NCBI GenBank assembly: GCA_036734945.1
Contig: DAIMXP010000001.1
Location: forward strand, 166,880 to 230,879
DNA: 64,000 nt
Reading direction: 5' to 3'
Origin: UBA4733 sp036734945
GTDB taxonomy: Bacteria; Chloroflexota; UBA4733
Part shown: positions 31,837 through 40,789 of the stretch, piece by piece
Layout: each line of letters opens with the position of its first letter
Numbering within the stretch: position 1 is the first letter of the stretch
Translations under genes and position numbers: made by a program
Notes under the pieces: generated by a model
The model's input: only the letters and a program-made list of their open reading frames with translations
Database searches by the model: none
What the model was told of the DNA's origin: nothing

Positions 31837-32843
31837 GCGTCGCCTCCGAAGGCTATCACGCGGTCCAGGGTGGCGGCGGCGGCGCCGGAGGTAATGGCTT
31901 CGCGAGCGCGGGCTATTCCCTGGGCGATGGTCGGCGCGACGTCGGCGGCGTAGAGTGCCGCGCCGGCGCCGAGCAACACCACATCCAGTTGGGACCCGGC
32001 GTCGCCGGCCAGGATGCTGTGGGTTATCGCCACGTTCGTCGCCACATCACCGCCCTTGAGCGCCGCCGGGTCGCATCGTCGCAGGCCAAACTGCTCCGGC
32101 GTCACGACGTAGCGTTGCACATCATTTCCCCGAATCTCCCAGACCGCGCTGACGCCGGTGAGCGTCAACTCGTCCATGCTACCGTCGCCGCATACCACCA
32201 GGGCGTGGTCCGTACCCAGCAGGGCCAACGCTCCGGCGAGCTTTTCGCCCGTGTTCTTGTTGGGGACCCCGAGGAGCTGATGGCGGGCGGACGCCGGATT
32301 GCTGAGCGGTCCGAGCAGGTTGAAAGCGGTGCGCACGCCAATCTCCCGGCGCAGCGGCGCGGCGAAGCGCATCCCAGGGTGATAGAGCGGGGCGAACATG
32401 AAGCCGAAGCCCGTTGCGGCGATGCTGGCCGCCACACGCTCAGGTCCAAGCTGGATGTTGACGCCGAGACCTTCCAGCACATCGGCACTGCCGCAGACGC
32501 TGCTCATGGCACGGTTGCCATGCTTGGCGACGGGTTGGCCAGCCGCCGCCACCGCCAGCGCGGCAACTGTGGATATATTGAAGGTCTGTGCACCGTCACC
32601 GCCAGTGCCGCAGGTGTCGACGACAGCGGTGTGCGTCTTGACGGGCGTGACGTGCGCGCGCATGGCGGTGGCAAAGCCGGCCAGTTCCTCCGCTGTCTCG
32701 CCCTTCAAGCGCAGCGCCAGCATGAGGGCGCCGAACTGGGCCGGCGTTGGCGTGCCTTCCATGATTTCCAGCATGACCGCCTCCGCCTCGTCCCGCGAGA
32801 GTGAGTTCCCGTCAACGACGTTGACGATTGCTTCACGAATCAT
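31833..32843 (-). CDS. trpD: Anthranilate phosphoribosyltransferase
   Basis: 336 residues. Transfers phosphoribose from PRPP to anthranilate. The PRPP/Mg loops are visible: DTCGTGGDGAQTFNIS (GTGGD), KHGNRAMSSVCGSADVLEGLG and FMFAPLYHPGMRFAAPLR, with NLLGPLSNPA. ATG 32843 has GGAGGT 7 nt upstream and overlaps the trpG stop by 4 nt (32840-32843). A longer frame to 33017 only overlaps trpG. Confidence 0.97.
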   Translation of the reverse strand: MIREAIVNVVDGNSLSRDEAEAVMLEIMEGTPTPAQFGALMLALRLKGETAEELAGFATAMRAHVTPVKTHTAVVDTCGTGGDGAQTFNISTVAALAVAAAGQPVAKHGNRAMSSVCGSADVLEGLGVNIQLGPERVAASIAATGFGFMFAPLYHPGMRFAAPLRREIGVRTAFNLLGPLSNPASARHQLLGVPNKNTGEKLAGALALLGTDHALVVCGDGSMDELTLTGVSAVWEIRGNDVQRYVVTPEQFGLRRCDPAALKGGDVATNVAITHSILAGDAGSQLDVVLLGAGAALYAADVAPTIAQGIARAREAITSGAAAATLDRVIAFGGDA

Positions 32844-33445
32844 GAGCTTACCTCCGTTGCTACCACTGCCGGGATCGCCAAAAATTGCCGCAGGATATCC
32901 TTGCCGCGCGGTGTGCCGATGCTCTCCGGGTGGAACTGGATGCCGTGCGTGGGAAAGTCGCGATGGCGGATGCCCATCACCAGCCCATCGGCCGTCCAGG
33001 CATTGACCAGGAGACAATCGGGGAGGTACACCTGCTCACCCAACAGTGAGTGATAGCGCATGGCCTCCAACGGCGAGGGCAGGCCCTGGAAGAGTCCGCT
33101 CCCGTCGTGCGTCACCGCCCAGACTTTGCCGTGGACGGGATAGGGCGCGCGCGTCACCCGCCCGCCGTAGACGTGAATGATGCCCTGATGCCCCAGACAC
33201 ACCCCCAGGATCGGCACATCGGGACCAAGTTGACGGATGACCTCCGTACACACGCCGAAGTAGCGAGGGTCGTCCGGCGAGCCGGGCCCGGGCGAGATGA
33301 CGATGCGCTCCGGTCGGGCGGCACGGATATCCGCCAGCGTGACCTCGTCGTTGCGCACCACCTCCGGGGCGGCGCCGAGTTCCCCAAGGTATTGGTAGAG
33401 GTTATAGGTGAATGAGTCGTAGTTGTCGATGACCAGCGTTTTCAT
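32840..33445 (-). CDS. trpG: Anthranilate synthase component II (glutamine amidotransferase)
   Basis: 201 residues. Class I amidotransferase supplying ammonia to TrpE. Starts TLVIDNYDSFTYNLYQYLGE. The catalytic triad is Cys in LGVCLGHQGI and His/Glu in GIQFHPESIGT. PGPGSPDDPRYFG is the usual oxyanion region. ATG overlaps the trpE stop by 4 nt. It may also serve 4-amino-4-deoxychorismate synthase, as in bacteria with a single subunit; that is inference. Confidence 0.96.
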   Translation of the reverse strand: MKTLVIDNYDSFTYNLYQYLGELGAAPEVVRNDEVTLADIRAARPERIVISPGPGSPDDPRYFGVCTEVIRQLGPDVPILGVCLGHQGIIHVYGGRVTRAPYPVHGKVWAVTHDGSGLFQGLPSPLEAMRYHSLLGEQVYLPDCLLVNAWTADGLVMGIRHRDFPTHGIQFHPESIGTPRGKDILRQFLAIPAVVATEVSS

Positions 33446-34806
33446 AAGGCAGCACGTTCCACGGCCCGGCGAACGCCGGCGCCCTTGTTCTCCACTTCCT
33501 GGTACTCCGTTTCTACCTGGGAGTCGTAGACGATGCCGCAGGCGGCTTGAGCCCAGGCAGCGTCACCGTTGGCAAAGAAGCTGCGGATGGCGATGGCGAA
33601 GTAGCAATCGCCGCTGAGCGAGAAGTAGCCAACCGAACCGGAATAGGGGCCGCGGCCCTCCTTCTCCACCCGGTTGATGATTTTCATGCTTTCAATCTTG
33701 GGCGCGCCGGTGACGGTGCCGGCCGGCGACGACACTGCGTAGACGTCGAACATATCGTGTCCCGGTGCCAGCCGGCCTTCCACGTCGGTGACAATGTGCT
33801 GGACGTGGCTGAACTTGAGCAGGTACATCAGGCGACGCACCTGCACACTGCCGAAGCTACAGATGCGTCCAGCGTCGTTGCGGGCAAGATCCACCAGCAT
33901 CATGTGCTCAGCGCGCTCCTTGGGATCGTCCAACAGTTCCCGCGCCAGCGCGTCATCCTCCTGCGCCGTGGCGCCGCGGCGACGCGTGCCGGCGATGGGG
34001 ATGATCTCCATCAGTTCCCGCTCCATGCGCACGACGATCTCCGGACTGGAGCCGATCAGCTCCCGATCATCGAACTTCAGGTAGAACATATGCGGCGAAG
34101 GGTTGAGCTCGCGCAGAGCCAGGTAGATCGGTAACTTGGACCCCGCCACTTTGTAGCGAAATTTGCGCGAGACCTGCACCTGGTAAGTGTTGCCCGCCTG
34201 TATTTCGGCCATTACCTCGGCAAACTGGCGCTGATGCTCCTCGTACGTCACGTTGCTGCCCAGGTAATCAACAGTCGGCGGCTGCAATCCTGCGATGCCG
34301 GCCGCCTCGTCGGCCAGCGCGCCCTCCAGCAAGGCCGAACGGTCCTCCTTCAGGTAAAAGTAGTGGGTGTCGCCGTTGAGCCGGTTGTAGATGAGGCCGT
34401 CCAGAAAAAGTCCAAACTCGAAGTCGGGGAAGTCCGTCGGCTGAAACTGCAAACTCGGCTCAAAGTAACGGCTGGCCTCGTAGGAGAAGTAACCGACCAG
34501 GCCGCCGCAGTAGCCGGGCGTCGGCAGTCGCTGGCGGCCGATCAGGTCACGCAGCGCCGTGTAGGGGTCGGCGGTGTCCTGCCGCACACCGTCAACGTAC
34601 AGCGCGTGCTCTTTGGCGAGAATGTGGTGCTCCGGCGCGAAGCCGATGATCGAGTAACGCGCCACACGCTCGTTGGCCTCCAGCGACTCCAGCAGGAAGA
34701 CTTTGTCGAAACGCTGGGCCAGACGTACAAAGGCGTCGATGAAGGGGATGGCCAGCGCCACTGGTCGCGTGTGAAAGCTAAGGCCAGGCGGAATCAGTGT
34801 TGCCAT
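33442..34806 (-). CDS. trpE: Anthranilate synthase component I
   Basis: 454 residues from ATG 34806 (a GTG immediately before it at 34809 is possible); AAGGA lies about 9 nt upstream. Chorismate-binding motifs: IPIAGTRRRG, ARELLDDPKERAEHMMLVDL, DVYAVSSPAGTVTGAPKI, and GPYSGSVGYFSLSGDCYFAIAIR. The N-terminal feedback site normally carries LLES; here KVFLLESLEANER is present, so tryptophan inhibition is expected. First gene of trpEGDCFBA, preceded by a T-box leader. Confidence 0.97.
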   Translation of the reverse strand: MATLIPPGLSFHTRPVALAIPFIDAFVRLAQRFDKVFLLESLEANERVARYSIIGFAPEHHILAKEHALYVDGVRQDTADPYTALRDLIGRQRLPTPGYCGGLVGYFSYEASRYFEPSLQFQPTDFPDFEFGLFLDGLIYNRLNGDTHYFYLKEDRSALLEGALADEAAGIAGLQPPTVDYLGSNVTYEEHQRQFAEVMAEIQAGNTYQVQVSRKFRYKVAGSKLPIYLALRELNPSPHMFYLKFDDRELIGSSPEIVVRMERELMEIIPIAGTRRRGATAQEDDALARELLDDPKERAEHMMLVDLARNDAGRICSFGSVQVRRLMYLLKFSHVQHIVTDVEGRLAPGHDMFDVYAVSSPAGTVTGAPKIESMKIINRVEKEGRGPYSGSVGYFSLSGDCYFAIAIRSFFANGDAAWAQAACGIVYDSQVETEYQEVENKGAGVRRAVERAAL

Positions 34807-34861
34807 CACGGCATCCTTCGGGTTCGGGCCGGGCTACCGCCCTCACGTCGCTCTTCCATTT

Positions 34862-35133
34862 CGGGGACGGAAGAATTACCGTGGTGCCACCCCGATTCGC
34901 CTGCGCCTAACGGACAGCAGGCCTCGTCTCCGGTACGGGCGCCGCGAACCGCGGACCGATACCGTGCCCTGTGCTAACGGAGGGCGGCCGGCGGCGCCTA
35001 CGCACCCACCCGTTGGTAGGCTTCGGACCGCGACTCCCGGGGCCATTCAACAACGCCTACGGCGCCGGCATCTCAGCAGTCTGCCGGCTCTCTGTGACCT
35101 TCAGCCTCGTCTACTCGTCCCGTTCAACGTCTG
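34862..35133 (-). ncRNA. T-box riboswitch, tRNA-Trp responsive
   Basis: On the minus strand the T-box motif reads GGGGTGGCACCACGG (34893-34879), followed by TTCCGTCCCC closing the antiterminator. The TGGC bulge would pair with GCCA, fitting the G discriminator base of bacterial tRNA-Trp. Upstream, GAA-TGG-CC at 35048-35041 gives specifier codon UGG (35045-35043), followed by the usual GGGAGTC. AGTA and AGAGAG/GCTGAGA elements of stem I are seen at about 35115 and 35090-35070. No U-tract follows the competing hairpin, so control may act on translation start. Confidence 0.93.
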
Positions 35134-35140
35134 GTAGCAG

Positions 35141-35170
35141 AAGGTAGCACATCACGGGTAGCATCGTCAA
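35141..35170 (-). promoter_or_regulatory. Promoter of the T-box leader and trp operon
   Basis: Minus-strand TTGACG (35170-35165), 18-nt spacer, TACCTT (35146-35141). The predicted start near 35133 falls just before T-box stem I. Confidence 0.5.
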
Positions 35171-35293
35171 CTGTTCGAAGGGCGCAGGTAGGGTCTTTGC
35201 ATTACCCGATTGTGCGGCTATGCTTGGGCGGCAAAAGTAGGAGGGAGGGGTGACGGGCGGACAGACGCTAGTGGAGGCGACCGACCGTGCTCC

Positions 35294-35557
35294 GGCGAAC
35301 GCGACCTCACGTGCTGCTTCGTGGAAGCCGGATTCGCCAACGTGCAGTTGGGCCATACCTATCAGGTGTGGAGCGGCCGTGAGCCCGAGACGCAACTGGG
35401 AGCAGTCTTCTTGCAACGCCACCCCAGCTATGCCGACGCCGCCAGGCAGGTTCTCGGCGACGGGGCGGAGGCGCACCTCGCTCGGCTGCGCGAGACTCGC
35501 ATCCGCCACCGCAACGCCGGTACGAGCGCTTTGGCATACATTATGGCAACTCGCTGA
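35294..35557 (+). pseudogene. Remnant of a SAM-dependent methyltransferase (C-terminal part)
   Basis: The translated stretch from GERDLTCCFVEAGFANVQLG to ALAYIMATR reads like the C-terminal third of a class I methyltransferase (strand 6-7 region, then a helical tail with AVFLQRHPSYADAARQVLGD). No SAM-binding N-terminal half exists upstream; the T-box promoter occupies that position. A strong AGGAGGGAGG before GTG 35250 serves a different frame. I infer a 5'-deleted gene. The rest of 35558-35804 shows no credible gene. Confidence 0.45.
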
Positions 35558-35804
35558 TCTGGTTGCCGGGGCAAAATCTTGGATTGGAACTCAAGCTCGG
35601 CCAGCATCGGGAGAATCCTCGATCAGCCGAAGCGCTTCCTGCACGCGTTGGGACAACATCCTGGCATGGCGCATACGAGTTGTAAGGTTCCTGTCCAACG
35701 TAGTCCGGTCGGTCGTCAGGTCTGGTAACATGTTGTGCAGTGGATGTGCCGGTCACGCAACCTTCGTAGCGCGCAGAATCAAGTGAGTGAGGAGAGTGAG
35801 CGCA

Positions 35805-36011
35805 ATGGCAACACTCGCGCGAGAGGCAACGGAGCAGCCACGCTTCCTCACCCGAGAAGAAGCACTCGAACTTCTGGACGAGGCGGCGCGCTACTACCTC
35901 CAGATGAGTGGCGACGAGTTCGTCAAGGCGTGGGACGGCGGGAAGTTCGACGAGGATCCAGATCGACCGGAAGTGATGAGCGTCGGCATGCTACGCCACC
36001 TTGCCCCATAG
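35805..36011 (+). CDS. Small protein, first gene of a two-gene module
   Basis: 68 residues. ATG 35805 has AGGAG about 11 nt upstream; an upstream in-frame start (35787) is less likely. The sequence FLTREEALELLDEAARYYLQ then SGDEFVKAWDGGKFDEDPDR is a helical, acidic region of a type I recall in many small unannotated proteins. The stop codon overlaps the start of the next gene by 11 nt. The pairing of a small acidic protein with a downstream larger one is reminiscent of an antitoxin, but this is inference only. Confidence 0.75.
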   Translation: MATLAREATEQPRFLTREEALELLDEAARYYLQMSGDEFVKAWDGGKFDEDPDRPEVMSVGMLRHLAP

Positions 36012-36567
36012 GACCAGGTACGAGGCAGCCCACGCCTTCGCTGCTGCTCTGCAAGCCGTTGTTGGCACTGTCGCCCCTGACGTGGTGCAGGTTCAGTACT
36101 TTGGTCGGCCTGGCGATGAAGCGCTGACTGCTACCCTCAATCGCAACCGGCCATCCCGACTGCACTGTCCGACGCCCCTCGGGTTACGAATTACCGTCGA
36201 ATATCGTGTATTGCCATGGGCGGCGGACGCGCGCCAGTGGGTGGCACAGACGGCGGCCTACTATTACGCGCTCACAGACGAGGATCGTGCCAGCGCAACC
36301 CTGGGGAGCCGGGAGATCCTGGCCTTCCACTGGCACCCTGAGGCACGTGGGGCCTTTCTAGACCCACATTTGCATGTCGGCGCCGCGTGGTTAGGTGGTG
36401 AGGCACGCATTTCGCCCAAGTGGCACGTCCCAACTGGCCGCGTCACGCTCGAGGAAATCATCCGCTTCGCGATCAGGCACTTCGATGTGAAGCCAATGCG
36501 AGGTGATTTTGAGCGCGTGTTGACGAACACCCGTGCAGAGGTCAGCGCCGAGCGCAACCGGCTTTGA
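36001..36567 (+). CDS. Protein of unknown function, second gene of a two-gene module
   Basis: 188 residues starting at TTG 36001, overlapping the upstream gene by 11 nt, so translation is probably coupled. Notable conserved-looking segments: FGRPGDEALTATLN, YRVLPWAADARQWVAQTAAY, EILAFHWHPE, DPHLHVGAAW, HVPTGRVTLEEIIRFAIRHF and DFERVLTNTRAEV. The HWHP/PHLH pair could form a metal site. There is loose resemblance to the TumE-type toxin pattern (His-rich strand then a helical end), not enough to assign it. The 262-bp gap after it has no recognisable element. Confidence 0.75.
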   Translation: MPHRTRYEAAHAFAAALQAVVGTVAPDVVQVQYFGRPGDEALTATLNRNRPSRLHCPTPLGLRITVEYRVLPWAADARQWVAQTAAYYYALTDEDRASATLGSREILAFHWHPEARGAFLDPHLHVGAAWLGGEARISPKWHVPTGRVTLEEIIRFAIRHFDVKPMRGDFERVLTNTRAEVSAERNRL

Positions 36568-36829
36568 TTCGTCGCGGCATAGGTTCTCATCGCACAGAAT
36601 CCTCAAGCGAACAGCAACAACTCTCTATGGTACCGCGCCAGCCCAACGCGCGTTCGCCAGCGGGGCCTACGATGTAAGAGAGTCACCCTCGACGTGATCG
36701 TAGGGGCGTGGCTCATCGCGTCGCTGCGCGGTATGCTGGACCAGTGTGTAGCGCGGGCCCCGCCCATGTTACTCCTCGCGTTCCCACTGGCGGGTTGACC
36801 GGCGCGCAGATAGGGAGTGCTACAGGCCA

Positions 36830-37453
36830 ATGAGTACGTTGAAACAGGAATCTCCTCCATACCCGCTGGCGCCGTGGGCCGAGATCGTGCCGCACGTGCC
36901 CCCTATGACCGTGGACGACCTGGAATCGTTGCCTGACGATCAGGGCTGGGTGTATGAGCTGGTGGAAGGAGTCCTGATTCGCATGCCGATGAGCGGTTAT
37001 GAAGCCTCGCACATCAGCTATCGGTTGGGCAGCCGCCTTAGCGTCTACATTGAGGACCATGCCTTGGGAGGAGTGACGGGCGAGCAGGGTGGGTACCGCC
37101 TCGATCCTGCGCATCCACGCACGACGGAATTGGCGCCCGATTTCGCCTTTGTGCGTGCCGACCGCCTGCCTCCGCGCCACTCGCCTGAGTACCGCCAGGC
37201 GCTGCAACTCGCGCCAGACCTGGCGGTAGAGGTAGCCTCGGAGTACCAATACCAGCCGGGACTGGATGAGAAGGCGCGCCGCTACCTCAGCTTCGGCACC
37301 CGCCTGGTGTGGGTGGTCTGGCCGCGACACCAGACCGTCGGCGTTTGGCATCCGGGCGACACGGCGCCAACAGCGCTTTCTGTCAACGATACACTCGATG
37401 GGGAGGATGTGGTGCCGGGGTTTCGTTACCCCATCGCTGCCCTGTTCGCATAA
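36830..37453 (+). CDS. Uma2 family endonuclease-like protein (DUF820)
   Basis: 207 residues. The PD-(D/E)XK-fold Uma2 family is recognised from MTVDDLESLPDDQGWVYELVEGVLIRMPM (Glu near the start), AHPRTTELAPDFAFVRADRL (the Asp of PDF), DLAVEVASEYQYQPGLDEKA (the ExxS/K region) and RRYLSFGTRLVWVVWPR. The predicted catalytic residues are present, although the family's usual E-V-x-S-P is E-V-A-S-E here. These proteins are expanded in cyanobacteria and Chloroflexota, and their role is unknown. It lies in a small accessory stretch. Confidence 0.9.
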   Translation: MSTLKQESPPYPLAPWAEIVPHVPPMTVDDLESLPDDQGWVYELVEGVLIRMPMSGYEASHISYRLGSRLSVYIEDHALGGVTGEQGGYRLDPAHPRTTELAPDFAFVRADRLPPRHSPEYRQALQLAPDLAVEVASEYQYQPGLDEKARRYLSFGTRLVWVVWPRHQTVGVWHPGDTAPTALSVNDTLDGEDVVPGFRYPIAALFA

Positions 37454-37640
37454 ACTCACCAAGCGAGCGGCATCCTGAAGAGTCGTAGTTTCGACGAGGG
37501 ATGGCGATTTCAAGATTGGAAATCGGCGCGGACACCGAGCGCCATCTGCGGGCCCTACAGGCACTCGGCGCTCCAGTCGCGTCGTGAGATTTCCTGGAGT
37601 CCGGCTGCTATGATGAAGCTCGATATGGAATAAGGCGCAG

Positions 37641-37862
37641 ATGAGTACAGAAACGCTGCGACGCGGCCTTGTGTCGCGCAACCCCGACGTTCACCACGGT
37701 GACGCCGTCTTCGTAGGCACCCGTGTGCCTGTGCAAACGCTACCTGATTGTCTGCAGGACGGATACGACCTTGAAGAGTTCTTGGACGACTTCCCCACTG
37801 TCAGTCGTGAGCAGGCCCTCGCAGCTCTGGTGTTATTGAGAGAGCTGCTGCTTTCGGAGTGA
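37641..37862 (+). CDS. DUF433 domain protein (antitoxin-like), orphan
   Basis: 73 residues. The DUF433 signature is clear: VSRNPDVHHGDAVFVGTRVPVQ, then LQDGYDLEEFLDDFPTVSREQALAAL. This winged-helix-like domain usually regulates and neutralises a DUF5615 PIN-like partner encoded immediately downstream. Here the next gene is ppc on the other strand, so the usual partner is absent. A TATGAT hexamer about 35 nt upstream may be its -10. Confidence 0.9.
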   Translation: MSTETLRRGLVSRNPDVHHGDAVFVGTRVPVQTLPDCLQDGYDLEEFLDDFPTVSREQALAALVLLRELLLSE

Positions 37863-37898
37863 AGGTGTTACTCGGTTCGGCTCCAGGTTGAAGGCGGC

Positions 37899-40739
37899 TC
37901 AGCCCGTGTTTCGCAGCCCTGCCGCGATGCCATTAATTGTGATGAGCACCGCTTCCGTGAGCTGGCGGCGGGCATCGGCGCTGAGGCCGCCGGCGCGGGA
38001 CTCTTTGAGCAGTTGCACCTGCATATAGCTCAAAGGATCGACATAGGGGTTGCGCAACTGGATCGAGCGCTGCAGCACACGATGGTTGTCCAGCAGCTCC
38101 TGCTGTTGGGTGATCTGTAAGACGACCGCGCGCGTGCGGGAGTATTCCTCCTGGATCACAAGCAGGTAGCGATCGGCTAGCGCCGTGTCGTGTACGAGGC
38201 GCGCGTAGGCGGCGGCAATACGCATATCGGCCTTGGCAAGCGTCATTTGCAGGTTGTCGAGCAGCGACTTGAAAAAGGGCCAGGAGCGGTACATCGCTTG
38301 CAGCGTGGTGAGATGCGCCGGATCAGCGGCGATGTAGTCGCCCAGCGTGCTGCCGACGGCGTACCAACTGGGTAGGACGTGACGGTTCTGCATCCAGGCA
38401 AAGACCCAGGGGATGGCGCGCAGGTCGTCCAGGCCCTTGCCGGCAGTGCGCCGGGCTGGGCGGGAGCCGATGTTCAGGGCACTCAATTCCTCGATGGGCG
38501 TGGCGGCCGTGAAATACTCCAGGAACGCCGGATCGTCCGCTACCAGGCGGCGGTAGCGCTGGAAGGACGTTTCGGAAAGCCCCGCCACTATCCGTTCCCA
38601 CTCGCGTTGCTGACCGGACGTTGCCGCACGAGGCTCGGCGCCCGCTTCATAGACTGCCGTGACCACCAGTTCCAGATTGCGTTGCGCTATTTCGGGTAGG
38701 GCATACTTGAAGGAGACGGCCTCACCCTGCTCGGTCAGCTTCAGTTCTCCATCCAGCGTGCCAGGAGGTTGCGCCAGGATCGCCTGGTTGGTCGGCCCGC
38801 CGCCACGCCCGACTGTCGCCCCCCGGCCATGGAAGAAGCACAGGCGGATGCCGTGGTGCGCAGCGGTGTCGGTGAGGCTCTGCTGCACCCGGTACAGTTC
38901 CCAGGTGGCGGTGATAATACCGCCGTCCTTGTTACTGTCCGAGTAACCCAGCATGATCTCCTGCCGCTGGCCCAGTGCATGCAGATTCGCGGCGTAGCAG
39001 GGGTTACGAAACGCCTGGTCCATCACGTCGTGGGCAGCGTGCAGGTCGTCAATCGTCTCAAACAACGGCACCACATTGAGGCGGCTGATCGGCGTCTCGC
39101 CCGTGAGGTCACAGAGGCCGGCGCGGGTCGCCAACAGCAACACCGCCAGGAGGTCGGAGACCTGGTGAGTCATGCTGACGATATAGGTATCGGCTGCCGC
39201 CGGGCCGAAGGCAGCGATGGCCTCGGCCAACACGTCGAAGGAAGCGAAGACGTCCGCAACCTCGGGCGCAACCTCCGCCGGCAGAGGGGGGATGCTGGTC
39301 GGCACGCGGATCAACTCGGCAAGAAGCGCTTGCTTCTGGTCTTCCGGCAACTCGCTGTAGGTACGGTCGCCGGTGAGACTCCCAAGCAGAACGTCCAGCG
39401 CCGCGGCGTGTCGCTCGCTGTGCTGACGGAAGTCCAGCTTGGCCAGATGAAAACCAAAGCAGTCGACCTGGCGTAGCAGCCGCGCAAAGGGACCATCGGC
39501 CAGGCGGCTCTGGCCCGCCAGCCGCAAGGCCTGATCCACTTCCAGCAGATCGCGGCGAAACTCGTCGACCGTGGTGTAGCCCTGGCTGCGCTCGGCGGCA
39601 ACGGAGTGCTTACCGGCTGTTGTAAGGGTTCGCTCAGTGGTGACAGCAAGGGTGTACCCCAGGCGCTCCCAGATGAAGAGCAACTTCTGGCGAAACGGCT
39701 CGCCAGGGTTGCGCTCCATGATGTCGCAAACAACGTCGGGCAGTGCCGTTGCATCGGCGGCGATAGAGTTCCGAAAGCGGCGTGGTACCTGCACGAAGCG
39801 GTCGGACTGGCTACACAACTCGGCCAGGGCGGCGACGTGGCTGCGATAGCGCTGTAGAGTCAGCGCGCGCTGCTGCAGGAACGTGGCGCGGCTAAACTCG
39901 GCGGTGACGTTGGGGTTGCCGTCGCGGTCGCTGCCAACCCAGGAACCGAAACGCACCAACGTCGGCACCGGAATCGACTGTCCCGGGTACTGCTCGCGCA
40001 GACAGCGCTCTAGCTCGGCGTGCAGGCGGGGAATGGCATCAAAGAAGATATGGTCAAAGTAAAAGAGGGCGGTGCGCACCTCATCCGCAACTTCCGGTCG
40101 CCGCTCGCGCACATCGTTGGTGCTCCAGAGCAGCAAGACCTGATCGTTCAGGGCGTCGGTCAGTTCACCACGCTCGGGGATGGTGAGCATACGGCTATCC
40201 AGGCCGGCCAGGGAGTCGGACACCAACTGCTGCTTGCGCAACACCGTCAGGCGAGTGGCTTCGGTCGGGTGCGCCGTGAGCACCAGTAGCACGTTCAGGC
40301 GCTGCAGCCGCGCGGCAATCTGCTCTGCGGGTACCTGCTGCCTGGACAGACGCTGGACAAGGTCTTCGATCGATCCCTGCTGCGGTGGCTCTCCCACTTG
40401 CATGCGGTGGGCACGCCGGCGCCGAACCCGGTGATACTGCTCGGCGATGTTGACGAGCTGGAAATAGAGAGCGAAGGCGCGGGCGACGTGAACCGTCATG
40501 GGCAACGTCAGTTGCTCCAACTCCTCCTGCAGTTCGCTGTCGAGCGCTTGCTGGTAATCGGCGCGCAGGCGCTTGCACGTCTCCCGGATGCGCTCCACCG
40601 TGTCGTAGACACCCAGGCCGCCCTGTTCGCGGAGCACGCGCCCGAGCATCTCGCCCAGCATGTGGACATCCCGCCGTAACGGCTCGTCACTGGCGGAGAA
40701 GGTGACGCGCGGCAACCGGTCGTCGGTAGGCGCAGTCAC
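37899..40739 (-). CDS. ppc: Phosphoenolpyruvate carboxylase
   Basis: 946 residues from GTG 40739, which has GGGAGG 6 nt upstream; an ATG 7 codons earlier lacks an SD. Carboxylates PEP to oxaloacetate, replenishing the TCA cycle. Motifs: catalytic His in VLTAHPTEATRLT, SWVGSDRDGNPNVT, MLGYSDSNKDGG (with the Lys), FHGRGATVGRGGGPTNQAI (with the essential Arg) and the C-terminal QVQLLKE...ITINGIAAGLRNTG, which is the conserved end of the enzyme. Full length and intact. Confidence 0.97.
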   Translation of the reverse strand: MTAPTDDRLPRVTFSASDEPLRRDVHMLGEMLGRVLREQGGLGVYDTVERIRETCKRLRADYQQALDSELQEELEQLTLPMTVHVARAFALYFQLVNIAEQYHRVRRRRAHRMQVGEPPQQGSIEDLVQRLSRQQVPAEQIAARLQRLNVLLVLTAHPTEATRLTVLRKQQLVSDSLAGLDSRMLTIPERGELTDALNDQVLLLWSTNDVRERRPEVADEVRTALFYFDHIFFDAIPRLHAELERCLREQYPGQSIPVPTLVRFGSWVGSDRDGNPNVTAEFSRATFLQQRALTLQRYRSHVAALAELCSQSDRFVQVPRRFRNSIAADATALPDVVCDIMERNPGEPFRQKLLFIWERLGYTLAVTTERTLTTAGKHSVAAERSQGYTTVDEFRRDLLEVDQALRLAGQSRLADGPFARLLRQVDCFGFHLAKLDFRQHSERHAAALDVLLGSLTGDRTYSELPEDQKQALLAELIRVPTSIPPLPAEVAPEVADVFASFDVLAEAIAAFGPAAADTYIVSMTHQVSDLLAVLLLATRAGLCDLTGETPISRLNVVPLFETIDDLHAAHDVMDQAFRNPCYAANLHALGQRQEIMLGYSDSNKDGGIITATWELYRVQQSLTDTAAHHGIRLCFFHGRGATVGRGGGPTNQAILAQPPGTLDGELKLTEQGEAVSFKYALPEIAQRNLELVVTAVYEAGAEPRAATSGQQREWERIVAGLSETSFQRYRRLVADDPAFLEYFTAATPIEELSALNIGSRPARRTAGKGLDDLRAIPWVFAWMQNRHVLPSWYAVGSTLGDYIAADPAHLTTLQAMYRSWPFFKSLLDNLQMTLAKADMRIAAAYARLVHDTALADRYLLVIQEEYSRTRAVVLQITQQQELLDNHRVLQRSIQLRNPYVDPLSYMQVQLLKESRAGGLSADARRQLTEAVLITINGIAAGLRNTG

Positions 40740-40789
40740 GACAGTCCTCCCAGATACCATTGGGCCTGAGTGTACCTGTTGAGGTTCCC

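Noticed and set aside
35591..35731. Small minus-strand frame (46 codons) starting MLPDLTTDRTTLDR
   Set aside because: The composition is plausible and helical (QRVQEALRLIEDSPDAG), but it has no SD or promoter and I know no homologue; not enough to call a gene.
35250..35786. 178-codon frame with a strong SD (AGGAGGGAGG) before GTG
   Set aside because: Its sequence is Ser/Arg/Pro-rich and lies out of frame with the methyltransferase-like remnant; no domain is seen.
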